From: Catalinimonas niigatensis
Lineage (GTDB): Bacteria > Bacteroidota > Bacteroidia > Cytophagales > Cyclobacteriaceae
Length of the DNA stretch: 64,000 bases
Reading direction: 5' to 3'
Assembly: GCF_030506285.1 (NCBI RefSeq)
Contig: NZ_CP119422.1
Coordinates: 1,736,001-1,800,000, forward strand
The notes below the pieces were generated by a model. It made no database searches and was not told where the DNA came from. It saw only the letters and a program-made list of their open reading frames with translations. Shown one piece after another: positions 34,820-46,400 of this stretch (the first letter of the stretch is position 1; each line of letters starts with the position of its first letter). Made by a program: the position numbers and the translations under genes.

Positions 34820-36325
34820 TTATTCTGTTTTTTTGCCCCAGATGGCTGTGCCCTCCTGGTTGAGGCCGGTAAAAAGTATTGTAGATTCTATTTCATTTTC
34901 CCAATCTCTTCCGCGTTCCACATAAAGTTTGTCAATATACGTATTGTTCCAATTTAGCGTAAGCCAGGGCGCTTCGTATATCCAGCTATTACTTTCATCT
35001 CCGTTGAGTGTGCCTTCTATGTCAAGGGTCAATGATACGGAAGTCTGGAAGTCCGGAGAAATCTGTTCTTCGGCATAGCCAGGCACCACCTGATAACCTA
35101 ATACAATCTGTTCCCATTGACCAATCAGCTCACTTTCTTCCACAGGACTTTCTTCTTCGGCGGCATAGCGCTGCGGACTCACCAGCGGCCAGCCCTCTTC
35201 TGTCCAGTACATCTGCCTGACATGCAACACCATATAAAAAGGATTAGCCCCTGGTCTGCCCTGATGAGCCATGTAATATTGTCCCTCATGGGCAAATACC
35301 GCAGGATGGGAAACGCCCTGCCATCCCGAATGCCCACTGAACTGATAAGGTGCCAGGATCATGGGAACGTCGTCATTTTCCTGGTTCATATCGCGACCCA
35401 GATAATCATAAAAGGGTCCTTCCGGCTGGTCAGCCCGGCCTACCCGCACATTGTACTTCGTTTCCAGCCAGTCGTAAGCGATGAAGAGATAATACTTGTT
35501 GAATGTCTCATTGTAGGTAATTTCCGGTCCTTCAATATTACCGTTTACCCTGCCTCCGGTAAATGCCCGCTGGGCAATTCTTTTTCCCTTATCTCCATTT
35601 CTGACAGCCAGCCCGGTATCGGGATCAAGTTCCAGCACATAGATGCCATCCCAGGCCGAGCCGTAGTACATCCAGTGCTTACCATTTTGGTCAATGATCA
35701 CCGAAGGGTCTATGGCATTGGTTTGTATGCTGTTGTTATCCTGTGAGGTGACCACCACCCCTCTTTCCCGAAATGGTCCGCGGGGATCATCCGAAGTAGC
35801 CAGACCGATCACGCTCAGGCGTGGGGTATTGGAGGCCAGCGAATAATAGAGTCGGTATTCGTCACCCACTTTCTGGATATAGGGTGCCCACAGACTGTTA
35901 TTGGGTTCTCCACCGTTTTGCCGTATAAAACGGGCTCCCTCAGGAGGCAAAGTATTGAACACCCAGCCCACAAACTCCCACTCTACCAGATTGATACTTC
36001 TGCGAATCTGTATGCCGGGACGTATCTCATGCCCGAAAGCCACATCGGTGCCATAAGAATAAAAGAACCTGCCCTCTTTGAGGATAGAGGGATCATGGGA
36101 ATTGTAATGCGCCCATTGGTACACCAGGTCGGGAGAAGCCAGTTGCCCGTAGGTATCCGCCAGCTGAGAAAAATCTACAGGTCCATCGTCCAGCCTTGTG
36201 GTATCGATCCGGGTGGTATCAGGCGTCTGGATGGGACCCAGCGCAGGCGGATCATCTTCCCTGCATGACAGTAACAAACCCATTCCCAAACTTATCCATA
36301 CTAACCAAAGTGTCCTGTAGACCAT
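34820..36325 (-). CDS. GH43 arabinanase lipoprotein with extra C-terminal beta domain
   Basis: A 501-residue enzyme. The lipobox LLLSC (C21) is followed by the acidic REDD, so it is probably anchored at the outer membrane and perhaps on the surface. The catalytic propeller (about 60-390) has SHDPSILKEG, NAIDPSVIIDQNG and GNIEGPEITYN. A further beta-rich domain (about 395-501, SELIGQWEQIVLGYQ) matches the C-terminal domain of two-domain endo-arabinanases. It probably begins arabinan breakdown at the cell surface, while the smaller GH43 next to it acts on shorter chains. Confidence 0.9.
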   Translation of the reverse strand: MVYRTLWLVWISLGMGLLLSCREDDPPALGPIQTPDTTRIDTTRLDDGPVDFSQLADTYGQLASPDLVYQWAHYNSHDPSILKEGRFFYSYGTDVAFGHEIRPGIQIRRSINLVEWEFVGWVFNTLPPEGARFIRQNGGEPNNSLWAPYIQKVGDEYRLYYSLASNTPRLSVIGLATSDDPRGPFRERGVVVTSQDNNSIQTNAIDPSVIIDQNGKHWMYYGSAWDGIYVLELDPDTGLAVRNGDKGKRIAQRAFTGGRVNGNIEGPEITYNETFNKYYLFIAYDWLETKYNVRVGRADQPEGPFYDYLGRDMNQENDDVPMILAPYQFSGHSGWQGVSHPAVFAHEGQYYMAHQGRPGANPFYMVLHVRQMYWTEEGWPLVSPQRYAAEEESPVEESELIGQWEQIVLGYQVVPGYAEEQISPDFQTSVSLTLDIEGTLNGDESNSWIYEAPWLTLNWNNTYIDKLYVERGRDWENEIESTILFTGLNQEGTAIWGKKTE

Positions 36326-36336
36326 TCTCTCGTTTT

Positions 36337-38349
36337 CTATTGAATCAGTTCCTTCGCGCCTACCTTTAAGACAGACAGGGAATAAGGCTCAAGCTGGACA
36401 TTCAGTTGTTTTCCTGAAATTTTGATATTTTTTTCCTCCGGGCTGATGTTTTCCGGCGACTCAAAGGAGTTGACCTGCTCCAATCCATTACTTTTGAGTA
36501 CTGTCAGCTTCCCTTCCCGATCCAGCCGGGATAAACCCTCCACTGACAAATCTACAGTCTGGGCTGTAGCGGTGGCATTGACCATTTTGATGATCAGTTG
36601 TCCGTTCTCTACATCTTTCACTGCTGAGGCATACAATCCTTTGGCTCCAATTACTGGCTCGTCATTTTCAGTCAGGGGGAGCACATGCGTGCCGGGGTTG
36701 GTTGAAAATAACTTCTGCACATAGTAGTTGGGCGTGGCATAAGCTTCCAGGTTATTGAACCAGATGAGGTCCGGCGTCCACTGCCAGCCATCGGCATGGG
36801 CAAAAAGCGGAGCATAAGAAGTCAGATGTACCACTTCCGCATTGCGTTCCAGCCCGGTCATGAAAGCAGCTTCGGCCAGGGCACAATTCCAGTTGTTTTT
36901 ATTGTCAGGGCTGGCGATGGCTACGCTTTGGGCAGCATATTCTCCGGCAAAAATTTTGGGTCCGTTGCGATCATAGGAATCATAGCGATCGGCATTTTCA
37001 AGAAACCATTCGGGATTGCGGTAGTAATGTTCATCAATGATTTCAGCATCCAGTTTCTTAAGTTCCTGCATGCCGTACTCAAACATTTCTCCATCAGGAA
37101 ATGGGCCGCTACCCGACACAATGATCATCTCTGGATAACGGGACTTGATGGCTGATTCAAACACTTTGTATCGTTTGATGTATTCCGGTCCCCACTGTTC
37201 ATTTCCAATCCCAATATATTTCATATTGAAAGGTTCGGGATGGCCCATATCAGCTCTTACTTTTCCCCAGGGAGAATCGGTAGAACCATTGGCAAATTCA
37301 ATCAGGTCAAGGGCATCGTTGACGTAGGGGTCCAGTTCAGGCATAGGTACCAGCTCTCCGGTATTGAACTGGCAGGCGATACCACAGCTTAAAATGGGTA
37401 GAGGTTCGGCTCCCATATCTTCGGCCAGCTGAAAGTATTCAAAAAATCCCAGACCAAAGCTCTGAAAATAATCAGGTGTAGGACGGTGGCTGAATTCCGT
37501 ATTCCAGCGATTGATCAAGAGTTCACGATCTTCTATATCTCCTACGGTTTTCTTCCACTGATAACGCTGGGCCAGCGTTCTGCCTTCTACGATACATCCT
37601 CCCGGAAAACGAAGAAATCCCGGATCAAGATCATCCAGCAGTTGTACCAGATCTGCTCTCATCCCTTTGGGACGATTTTTCCAGGTGTTGGCAGGAAAAA
37701 GCGAAACCATATCAATATCCATCACCCCTTTGCCTTCAAACTGAATCTGAAGCCGGGCTTTCATCTCAGTGTCAGTGGCCGTAAAACTTGCGGTGTATTC
37801 TTTCCACTCCTTGCCTGAAGGCGTAACAGTGGTTTCCCCAAGAGATTTGCCCAGTGAATCTACTAAGGCAATGCGCAACTTAGAGCTTCCCTCCTGCTGA
37901 CGGGCCATGAGGCTGAGGTCATAGCGCACACCTTCGTGCACGCCCATTCCTCTAAAACCGGGGTTGGTAAGGGTGTAGCCGGTATCTGCTTTTACCGTGA
38001 CACGCAAAAATCTGGCATTGGAAGCTTCCTTACCCTGCTTTATCGCGGAAGCAAAGCCTGAACTTTCATTCATAGAAAAACGATCACTCTTGGGCTGTTC
38101 CCAACCCATCAGCGGATCAGCAAACTCAAAAGAGCGGTTTTTGATCATTTCCGCATACAGTCCGCCATCGGCAGCAAAGTTGATGTCTTCAAAGAAGATC
38201 CCATACATGGTGGGCTGTATCTCTGATACGGCATCAGATACGTTGATCACGTATTGATGTGTACCCTTGCCACGCGAAGGCTGCGCGATTGTGTTTGCAT
38301 ACCCTAACAAAAGCAGTAGCCCTATGCCATACCATCTTTTATATTTCAT
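36337..38349 (-). CDS. GH51 alpha-L-arabinofuranosidase
   Basis: Removes terminal arabinofuranose from arabinan or arabinoxylan chains. About 670 residues with a signal peptide (ending near NTIAQ). A carbohydrate-binding-like domain lies at about 90-205, then the (beta/alpha)8 barrel: acid/base glutamate in GIGNEQWGPEY (near 385) and nucleophile in IFAGEYAAQ (near 470), and a C-terminal beta domain. QPTMYGIFFEDINFAADGG is the usual GH51 start. The second Met (38349) is taken as start; a Met five codons earlier is possible. It follows susD by about 130 bases. Confidence 0.94.
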   Translation of the reverse strand: MKYKRWYGIGLLLLLGYANTIAQPSRGKGTHQYVINVSDAVSEIQPTMYGIFFEDINFAADGGLYAEMIKNRSFEFADPLMGWEQPKSDRFSMNESSGFASAIKQGKEASNARFLRVTVKADTGYTLTNPGFRGMGVHEGVRYDLSLMARQQEGSSKLRIALVDSLGKSLGETTVTPSGKEWKEYTASFTATDTEMKARLQIQFEGKGVMDIDMVSLFPANTWKNRPKGMRADLVQLLDDLDPGFLRFPGGCIVEGRTLAQRYQWKKTVGDIEDRELLINRWNTEFSHRPTPDYFQSFGLGFFEYFQLAEDMGAEPLPILSCGIACQFNTGELVPMPELDPYVNDALDLIEFANGSTDSPWGKVRADMGHPEPFNMKYIGIGNEQWGPEYIKRYKVFESAIKSRYPEMIIVSGSGPFPDGEMFEYGMQELKKLDAEIIDEHYYRNPEWFLENADRYDSYDRNGPKIFAGEYAAQSVAIASPDNKNNWNCALAEAAFMTGLERNAEVVHLTSYAPLFAHADGWQWTPDLIWFNNLEAYATPNYYVQKLFSTNPGTHVLPLTENDEPVIGAKGLYASAVKDVENGQLIIKMVNATATAQTVDLSVEGLSRLDREGKLTVLKSNGLEQVNSFESPENISPEEKNIKISGKQLNVQLEPYSLSVLKVGAKELIQ

Positions 38350-38478
38350 TGCTTTTATCTTCACGGTTCATGTTAAGCATCCAGTTTATGGATTAAATTT
38401 TATGCGTCAAAGTTTTGGACTGAGAGGGATAAAGAAGGCGTATGAAATTTCATGCACCCTCTTCGCTCTATTACACTT

Positions 38479-40044
38479 CTACTGATTCGCTGAATTGCCT
38501 ACCAGGTTCTGGTTCAGATCAAGTTCACCCTGGGCGATGGGCATCCATTTTCTGCCGGATGTATAGGTATTGAATTCAAAATCATGAGCACGCAACTCAG
38601 CCAGTTTTTCAGGATCATCCAGCCAACCCCATCTTTTGATGTCGTGCCACCTGACGCCTTCAATCGCCAGTTCCATCACTCTTTCGTGCGCCAGCTGTTC
38701 CATAAACTGATCTAATGAATATGCAGCAAACTCTGCTGTTCTGTCTGCCAAGTTGGCCCGGTCTCTCACCTCTTGTACGTACTGTGCCGCTCCCGCAATA
38801 TCTCCGCTGTTGGCCAACGCTTCCGCATACATCAGCAAAACATCGGCATAGCGAATGATGTGGTAATTGATCCCTGATGCATTTGCCCCTTCATTGGCAA
38901 GACCGTTATCTGCATTTGTATATTTTTTGATGTAGTACTCATTGGGCTGATAAGGCCAGGGGTCCAGATAGGCAGTGGTATACCCATCCTCCGGCTCATA
39001 TGATAGTATGGTAGCATGGTACCTGGGGTCCAGACTACCATCTAGGGTACGTTCCTCCCGCATCTCATTATAGAGGAAAGGCGTAGGAAAAAAGTCAAAG
39101 AATCCATAGCCAGGTGCTGCATAGGTCGGTGATACCGCCAGAAACTGCCTCCAGTTGACGTTGGGATCTCCACCCCAGTTGAGTTCGGAATTGGTACTGG
39201 TAGTAAATTCAGCCCAGAAAATCTTGCCAGGATTGGCCTGCTCCACTGCCGGGTCATCAGAAAAAAGGTCGGCATAATTAGGTGCAAGGCTATACACGCC
39301 CAGATCAATGACCTGCCTGAAGTAGTCTACCGCTTCGGTATAACGTTCACGGTACAGATTCAATTTTCCAAGCATGGACAAAGCGGCTCCTTTGGTAGCT
39401 CTTCCTACCTGTCCGTTATCCGGTCCGCTGATCCCATCGTAGCTTACGGGCAGACTGGCTTCAGCAAGTTCCAGGTCAGCCTGAATCTGATCCCAGATCA
39501 TATCTTTGGTGATACCTTCATTGGAAGGATAAAAAGCTTCCTGTCCTTCGGGCACTTCCAAAATTAAAGGTACGATATCATAGGTATTGGTCAGGTTGAA
39601 GTAAGCGAGCCCCCTGAGAAAGTAAGCCTGTCCCATGAGGCGATCTCTCAATTCAGGCTCTATATCTTCTATAATAGGGATGTTTTCTAGGGCATAATTA
39701 GCCCGCAATACCATGATATAGTAAGCATCCCAGGCCCAGCCGGTGGCTCCGTCGGTGGGAGGAACCACAAAAGAACTCAGGCCAGTCAGAAATACCCAGG
39801 GGCTTCTGGAGGACACTTCATCGCTTCTGCCATCATTGTACACTGGCGTCATTCTATTATAAGTACCATCAATGATCAGGCTATTATAGATTGCATCCAC
39901 TGACGCAATGGCCTGGTCCTGGGTGACAAAGAATTCTTCGGCTGATAAACTATTGGGATTGGGGATTTCCAACTTATCCTCACAGGCCTGGGCTGTCAAC
40001 AGCATGCCGATACAGGCTATGATTTTGAATATATTTCTATACAT
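38479..40044 (-). CDS. SusD/RagB-family glycan-binding lipoprotein
   Basis: A 521-residue surface lipoprotein (lipobox LTAQAC, C21), followed by DKLEIPNPNSLSAEEFFVTQDQA, typical of SusD proteins. The N-terminal half has tetratricopeptide-like helices (LMGQAYFLRGLAYFNL) and the C-terminal half FMEQLAHERVMELAIEGVRWHDIKRWG. It caps the SusC barrel and binds the oligosaccharide, here presumably arabino-oligosaccharides. It starts five bases after susC, so the pair is one unit. Confidence 0.95.
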   Translation of the reverse strand: MYRNIFKIIACIGMLLTAQACEDKLEIPNPNSLSAEEFFVTQDQAIASVDAIYNSLIIDGTYNRMTPVYNDGRSDEVSSRSPWVFLTGLSSFVVPPTDGATGWAWDAYYIMVLRANYALENIPIIEDIEPELRDRLMGQAYFLRGLAYFNLTNTYDIVPLILEVPEGQEAFYPSNEGITKDMIWDQIQADLELAEASLPVSYDGISGPDNGQVGRATKGAALSMLGKLNLYRERYTEAVDYFRQVIDLGVYSLAPNYADLFSDDPAVEQANPGKIFWAEFTTSTNSELNWGGDPNVNWRQFLAVSPTYAAPGYGFFDFFPTPFLYNEMREERTLDGSLDPRYHATILSYEPEDGYTTAYLDPWPYQPNEYYIKKYTNADNGLANEGANASGINYHIIRYADVLLMYAEALANSGDIAGAAQYVQEVRDRANLADRTAEFAAYSLDQFMEQLAHERVMELAIEGVRWHDIKRWGWLDDPEKLAELRAHDFEFNTYTSGRKWMPIAQGELDLNQNLVGNSANQ

Positions 40045-40049
40045 CTTGA

Positions 40050-43000
40050 TTAAAATTTAATTTGTACACCAAACATCGTTGTTCTGGGTCTGGGGAAAGT
40101 ACCGAAGTCAAATCCGGGATTCAGGATACCCGCCTGAAAGTCAGGATTGAAACCTTTGTATGCAGTAAATGTGTGGACATTCTGTATGGTAGCGTATATC
40201 CTGGCACTTTTCATTTTTACCCTGCTTAACAGATCTGCGGGAATATTGTAGCCCAGTGAGATGGTATTGATTCTCAGATAATCACCTTTTTGCAGCCAGT
40301 TTGGACGGTCCGAATCACGGTTATTGAGGTTGGGATCGTTAAATACTACCCTTGAGTACTCTCTGCTTGGATTTTCAGCAGTCCAGCGATTCAGTATATC
40401 CTCATGCCAGTTGGTAAAACCAGAAGTGGTCATCAGTCCACGATAAAAATTACTATTGATCAGGTTTCCTCCACTTCCCGAAGCGAATACTGTCAGGTCA
40501 AAGTTTTTATAATTGGCCACCAGATTCAATCCGTAGTAAAAGGTGGGCATACCATTTCCAAGGAAATCACGGTCGTCATCGGTAATCTGCCCATCTTCAT
40601 TCAGGTCTCTGAATCTGACATCGCCTGGTGAGGTCTGGTCATTCTGGAAAGCATGGTTATCTACCTCTTCCTCCGTTTGGAAAATACCATCAAACACCCA
40701 GCCGTAATGCCTACCAATGGGCTGGCCTACGATACTGCGGGCACCTGTACCGGTGATGTTGCTGAGTATTCCACCCAGATCCAGCACCTCATTGCGCACA
40801 GTATAGAAGTTTGGAGCAATATCCAGGGTTAAGTCCCCTAAATTCTGCCTGTAACTGGCCGACAGCTCTATGCCTGAGTTTTTGATGGAAGCCGCATTGG
40901 TGATGATGCCATCGCCCAAGGAACCTACCGAGCGCGGAATGGGAAGACCTAAGAGTACATCTTCTGAAGTGTTGGAATAGTACTCAGCCGTAAATTCCAG
41001 TCTGCCATCCCAAAGTACCGCATCCAACGCTACGTTTCTGGTAGTTTTGGACTCCCAACGGATGGTAGGGTCTACCACTATCGTATTGGCTGCTCCCAGC
41101 ACTCTCCCCCCACCAAATTCATAAGGAATGGCCCGGTTGATCACCCTTTGGTATGCATAATTATTGATATTCTGGTTACCCAATTGACCATAACCTCCTC
41201 TTAGTTTGAGGTCAGAAATAAATTCCGGTAACTGGAAGTCATTATGAATTTTCCAGGCAAGTCCGATGGAAGGAAAAATATCAAAACGGTTATCTTCCCT
41301 GAATTTGGAAGAGCCATCCCGCCGTACATTAAAAGTAAGCAGATATCGGTCATCATAGGCATAATTAATTCTACCTAGCAAAGAAGCAATGGCCGAATTT
41401 TGGATATTGTCGCTCACATTCACCGTTTCAGCATTGCCTAAATTCAAAATATAAGGTTTTTCCAGGCCGGTACCCACGGCGTTGACGCCTCTGAAGTTAA
41501 AATCCTGATAGGTTTGGCCTACCAAAAGTTTAAGGTCATGTTTACCGAAGGTTTTGACATAATTCAGTGTGTTTTCTACCAGAAATGAGTTAGAAGAACG
41601 GTCATTTACTGCATAGGTAGCATTGGGATTAGGGAAGAAATAACCGAGATTGTATTGAGGCACAAAACGCTCATCGGTGATATCACTGTTATCATATTGG
41701 AGGTTGAGTTTGTAGCTTAAGCCTTCCAGCAATTCTATTTCCCCATACAGATTGGCCAGAATCCTGTTGACCATGGTAGAATTCTGCACCAGGCTATTGA
41801 TGCCCGGTACATTTAAGGTAATGGACTGGTGAATCACACCATCAGCTCCGCCGAATCCTCCTTCCCTGTTCTCATCGTAGAGAGGGATAGTAGGTGCCGC
41901 CTGAAGCAGGTCATTTACCAGCGTCGGACGTGATCCGGGCAGGTTCAAGTCAGTGGTAAATAGTAGTGGATTTTCGTCAGAGCGCACCACATAGACGTTC
42001 TCGCCAAACTTCACTCTTCCGACCTGGGTCTCAGAATTTACCCGGAATGAATATCTCTTATAGTCCGGCCCACTACCCACCAGCGTACCTTCATTATCCA
42101 GATAATCCAGTGAGATGTAATAAGAAGTTTTTTCAGTACCACCGGCAAAGTTTACATTATAGTTGGCGATTTTTCCGTCTTTAAATCCTGCATCCTGCCA
42201 GTCTGTATCCACATCGTCAATAAAATCCGGAGAGTTGGGATCATTACCGGGTACGGGTGGCAAGCCACCATTGGCCAGTAATTCCGTGTTGATGGCCTGA
42301 TACCCTACTCTACCTAAGAGGGGAATTCTTTGGGGTATGGTTTGTATGCCATAATAGGCGTTGAAGCCCACAGTAAAATCCTGGCCTTTTCTACCGCTTT
42401 TGGTGGTGATGATGACTACACCGTTGGAAGCCCGGTTACCATAAATAGCTCCGGCAGTAGCATCTTTCAGTACCTGAATAGACTCAATGTCATTGGGATT
42501 AATATCGCGTATGCCTCCCGAGAGTGGAAATCCATCTACCACATACAATGGTTCTGCACTGGCACCACCACTCCCAAAGGTACTTACCCCGCGTATTCTT
42601 ACCGAAGGGGCTGCTCCCGGTTGTCCGTCGCTGGTAATGGCTACGCCTGCCACTCTTCCCTGCATCATCTGCATCACATCATTGGTAGCCTGCTTCACCA
42701 TTTCTTCCGGATCTACCAGGCTCACCGCGCCGGTAAGGTCTTCTTTTCTTTCTGTACCGTAGCCTACCACCACCACTTCGCTCAGGTTCTGAATATCAGG
42801 GGCTAATTGTACATTGATGGTCGACTGATTTCCAATTTCAACTTCCTCCTGCGCGTAGCCTACAGAAGAAAATACCAGGCTTTCAGCGTTTTGGGAAACG
42901 GTCAGGCGGTAATTGCCATCTACGTCAGTGACCGTACCCGTGGTGGTACCTTTGACTACAATGTTAACCCCGGGCAAAGCTTCATCCGAATCCAGATCAG

Positions 43001-43127
43001 TTACCTGTCCGGCAATGGTTCGCGACTGTGCCCAGGCTGATGAAACCTGCAATAAGCAGCTTGCAATGAGAAGGATGAATAATCTCCCCAAGCAACGCCT
43101 CAGGTTTAGTAGGTATAAATTTTTCAT
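40050..43127 (-). CDS. SusC/RagA-family TonB-dependent transporter
   Basis: A 1025-residue outer-membrane importer. The signal peptide ends near SSAWAQ. A carboxypeptidase-regulatory-like domain (about 36-110, GQVTDLDSDEALPGVNIVVKGT) precedes the plug with the TonB box region LSEVVVVGYGTERKEDLTGAV. The barrel ends in phenylalanine (FGVQIKF). With SusD it moves arabino-oligosaccharides into the periplasm using TonB energy. It is the first gene of the locus to be transcribed; its upstream region is 43128-43490. Confidence 0.96.
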   Translation of the reverse strand: MKNLYLLNLRRCLGRLFILLIASCLLQVSSAWAQSRTIAGQVTDLDSDEALPGVNIVVKGTTTGTVTDVDGNYRLTVSQNAESLVFSSVGYAQEEVEIGNQSTINVQLAPDIQNLSEVVVVGYGTERKEDLTGAVSLVDPEEMVKQATNDVMQMMQGRVAGVAITSDGQPGAAPSVRIRGVSTFGSGGASAEPLYVVDGFPLSGGIRDINPNDIESIQVLKDATAGAIYGNRASNGVVIITTKSGRKGQDFTVGFNAYYGIQTIPQRIPLLGRVGYQAINTELLANGGLPPVPGNDPNSPDFIDDVDTDWQDAGFKDGKIANYNVNFAGGTEKTSYYISLDYLDNEGTLVGSGPDYKRYSFRVNSETQVGRVKFGENVYVVRSDENPLLFTTDLNLPGSRPTLVNDLLQAAPTIPLYDENREGGFGGADGVIHQSITLNVPGINSLVQNSTMVNRILANLYGEIELLEGLSYKLNLQYDNSDITDERFVPQYNLGYFFPNPNATYAVNDRSSNSFLVENTLNYVKTFGKHDLKLLVGQTYQDFNFRGVNAVGTGLEKPYILNLGNAETVNVSDNIQNSAIASLLGRINYAYDDRYLLTFNVRRDGSSKFREDNRFDIFPSIGLAWKIHNDFQLPEFISDLKLRGGYGQLGNQNINNYAYQRVINRAIPYEFGGGRVLGAANTIVVDPTIRWESKTTRNVALDAVLWDGRLEFTAEYYSNTSEDVLLGLPIPRSVGSLGDGIITNAASIKNSGIELSASYRQNLGDLTLDIAPNFYTVRNEVLDLGGILSNITGTGARSIVGQPIGRHYGWVFDGIFQTEEEVDNHAFQNDQTSPGDVRFRDLNEDGQITDDDRDFLGNGMPTFYYGLNLVANYKNFDLTVFASGSGGNLINSNFYRGLMTTSGFTNWHEDILNRWTAENPSREYSRVVFNDPNLNNRDSDRPNWLQKGDYLRINTISLGYNIPADLLSRVKMKSARIYATIQNVHTFTAYKGFNPDFQAGILNPGFDFGTFPRPRTTMFGVQIKF

Positions 43128-43490
43128 AGTATTTTAGGTTTGAGAAAATGTATTAATAGTAATTCGGGATGAATACCCCCTTAGGATTTAGCTTCCTGAC
43201 TAGGCTACCCATAAGCCGAAGCATTAATCATGGAAAGTATAGGTTTTGAAAGGTTATTTTTCAGACTTGGAGAACTTCTCATATACACAAATCAGGTTTG
43301 TTGTTTGACTTAATCCATGACAGAAGTCATGCTTGCCTGTAAATGTGAAGAAAGAAGATCTAAGGAGGGTGGACGTATGTTTTTAATAGGTGGACAGAAT
43401 GATATTTCTTACATTTATTTCAACAATTATTCATTTATACCCATAAAAGCACAATACAATTTATGAATAATGATTGTTTTTAAGACTTTT
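43128..43490. other. susC upstream region with an FNR/CRP-like dyad
   Basis: CATGAC-AGAA-GTCATG at 43316-43331 is a perfect dyad with the TGA-N6-TCA core. On the minus strand CTGATTTG (43288-43295), a poor TAnnTTTG match, lies at the spacing expected if the dyad is at about -41. Near the sensor gene's 3' end TTATTCAT (43427-43434) pairs with ATGAATAA (43463-43470) and may act as a weak terminator. No gene. The site for the hybrid sensor could not be identified. Confidence 0.4.
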
Positions 43491-46400
43491 CTAATCCAAG
43501 CTCATCTCTTTTTTTAAAAACTCAGTAGGACTTTGTCCATAGTGCTTGCTAAATAAGCGGGAGAAATATTTGGGGTCATTATACCCAACGGCATAGGCTA
43601 CTTCTGAAATATTAATTTCGTTTTGCCTGAGCAACTTCTGCGCTTTCTTCATGCGGAGGTGGTTGATAAATTCGGTAGCCGACTGATTGGTAAGAGATGC
43701 CAGTTTTTTATGCAGCAGGCTCCGGCTGATACCCATACATTTGATAAAATCTTTTACTCCAAAATCCGAATTTTCCATTTGACTCTCTACCGTTTTGATG
43801 GCATGCTCCAGAAAGTTTTGATCTTTGCTATTACTGGTCGCCTGTTTGACATCAAAATCAACCGACTGTAAAAAATGGAGCCGCAATCTTTTTCTTGAGT
43901 CAATAAGGTTTTGCACTCTGGCCTCCAGGATTTCAAAATTAAAGGGTTTGGGCAGGTAATCGTCAGCTCCTATTTCCAGCCCTTCTATCTGATTTTCCAC
44001 TGTACTTTTGGCGGTCAACAGGATGACCGGAATATGGCTGGTACTGAGGTTATTTTTTAGCGTAGCACAGAGCTTCAGCCCATCTACCTTGGGCATCATT
44101 ACATCGCTGATTACCAGATCGGGATTAAATTTTTCGGCCAGCTGAATACCTGCTTCTCCGTCTCCAGCCTCCAGCACGTTGTAGGTTTTACTCAGTCGCA
44201 GACTAATAAACTTTCTTAAATCCACATTATCCTCCACTACCAGTACCGTAGCTTTGGACTTGTCAATCTCGTGCGCAGCTTCCTGATTTATGATATTTTC
44301 TTCGCTGAGTAGCAATTCGTTTTTCAATATTTCTATCTGCTGATGGAGATCCAGCCCTTCCTGGGTTCTTTCGGTCAGTTCGTCAGTTTCATAGGCTCCT
44401 TTGAGGCAGGGAAACTGGATTTCAAATACAGAGCCTTTGCCTGGCTTGCTCTCCACAAAGATTTCTCCATGATGTGTTTTGATCAGCTCTTCAGTAAGCG
44501 CCAGGCCAATGCCTGAGCCACTGATTTTAAAAGCCTCTGCTGAAGCAATCCGGTAAAAGCGTTTGAAAACCAGTGGCAAATTCTCTTCGCTGATTCCAAT
44601 GCCAGAGTCAGAAATCCTGATGCTGATCACTGTTTTGTGTTCTTGCAGCAGGGTATCTTCTGCCCTAAGCCTTGATTCCTGATAGGATAATCCTTTGACG
44701 TCCAGGGCCACCACACCCTTAGCAGGGGTGTACTTAAAAGCATTGGAAAGCAAATTGTACAATATGTTTTCAAGTTTTTGGGTATCAAACCAAACTTCTG
44801 TTGGCAGCTCGCTTTCCTGATAATTGAATCGGATCTCCTTGATCTCCGACAAAGGCTCAAAGGCACGGAACACATTCTGGCAAAAATCACTGAGATTGCC
44901 CTGAGTTACTTTCAGTTCCATACGGCCTTTTTCAATCTTTCTGAAATCCATAATCTGATTGATCAGATGCAGCAAGCGCTGGGCATTGCGGTTGATCAGA
45001 CCAAGGCTACGCTGTACTTCAGTACCCAGATGATGTTCTTTGAGCAGTCTCTCAAGCGGGCCAATGATCAGGGTCAGAGGTGTTCTGAACTCATGGGAAA
45101 TATTGGTAAAGAAACTAAGCTTCAGTTGACTCACCAGCTTTAGTTTTTTATTCAGCTTAATGAGTTCATCTCTCTGGCTCAGTATTTCTTTATTTTGAAG
45201 CTCAAGCTTCTGGTTTTGCCCTTCAATAAACTTCTGCTTTTCTTCCAGTTCCTGGTTGTTGTTTTGTAGCTGTATGGCCTGAAAAGAAAGTGCTTCTTTT
45301 TGCTGATTAATGCGTTCTGTACGTTCTTTTACCTGTCTTTCCAGTACTATCTTCTGCCGCTTGAGGGTGTAGGTACGCAGCCTGATATAGCCAAAAATCA
45401 ATGCCAGAAACAAAATCATGCTAAGTATTCTAAACCAGGGAGTATCCCAAAAGGGAGGAGCAATGTGAATGGTGATGGATTTAGGATCAGCAGTAAACTC
45501 TCCGTTGGAACCTGAAGCTTTAACCTTAAACACATAATCTCCCGGCTTGAGATTGGTATAGCTGGCATAGCGGCGATCTGAGGATACGTAATTCCAGTCT
45601 TTGTCAAAGCCCTCAAGAATGTAGGCATAGCGAATCATGCCCGGCTCCTGATAGTTGAGCGAGGAGAATTCTATGCCAAAGATTTTTTCCTTATAGGACA
45701 AATAAATTTCATCGGCTTTGAAAGCGCTCTCCTGAATCACCTCCACCCCATTGTACTGCTTCCCAGGCTTCACTGATTCATTGAGGAGCTTGATGTCGGT
45801 AATGACAAGGCTGGGAGACTCATCTATTTCTTTGATATCTTCAGGATAAAATGCGTCCAGACCACTCATGCCTCCAAAATACAGCTTACCATTTTCGTTT
45901 TGATAGGCAGCAGACCAGTAGTACTGATTGTTTAGTAAACCATCAGCCATATAAAAATTTCTAATCTTTTTTGTTTTTGGATGTAGGCGGGACAAACCAT
46001 AATCTGTACTCAGCCAGAGATTTTGCTCCTTGTCCTGCTGTATACCATAGATGATGTTGTTACTTAATCCATCAGCGGTAGTGTAGGCTTCAAACCAGAG
46101 GGAATCACCAGCAGTTTTTAACTGATTGATGCCCTGCCCGTAGGTGCCAAACCACATTTTTCCCTTGCTATCCTGCAAAACAGAGATCACATAGTTGCCA
46201 CTGATGGAGTGCGGGTTGGCTGATTCGTGTGCATATTTGCTGACTTGATCTGTTTTTCCGCTAGGCTGATCGATGCGGATGTGAAAAAGACCATTTCGAG
46301 TGCCTGCCCAAATATTTTGATCCTGATCTACCCATAAGCATCCCACACCAGTGATGCGGGGATTACTTTGGTCTGAGAATTTGGTTTCAAAATGATCCGC

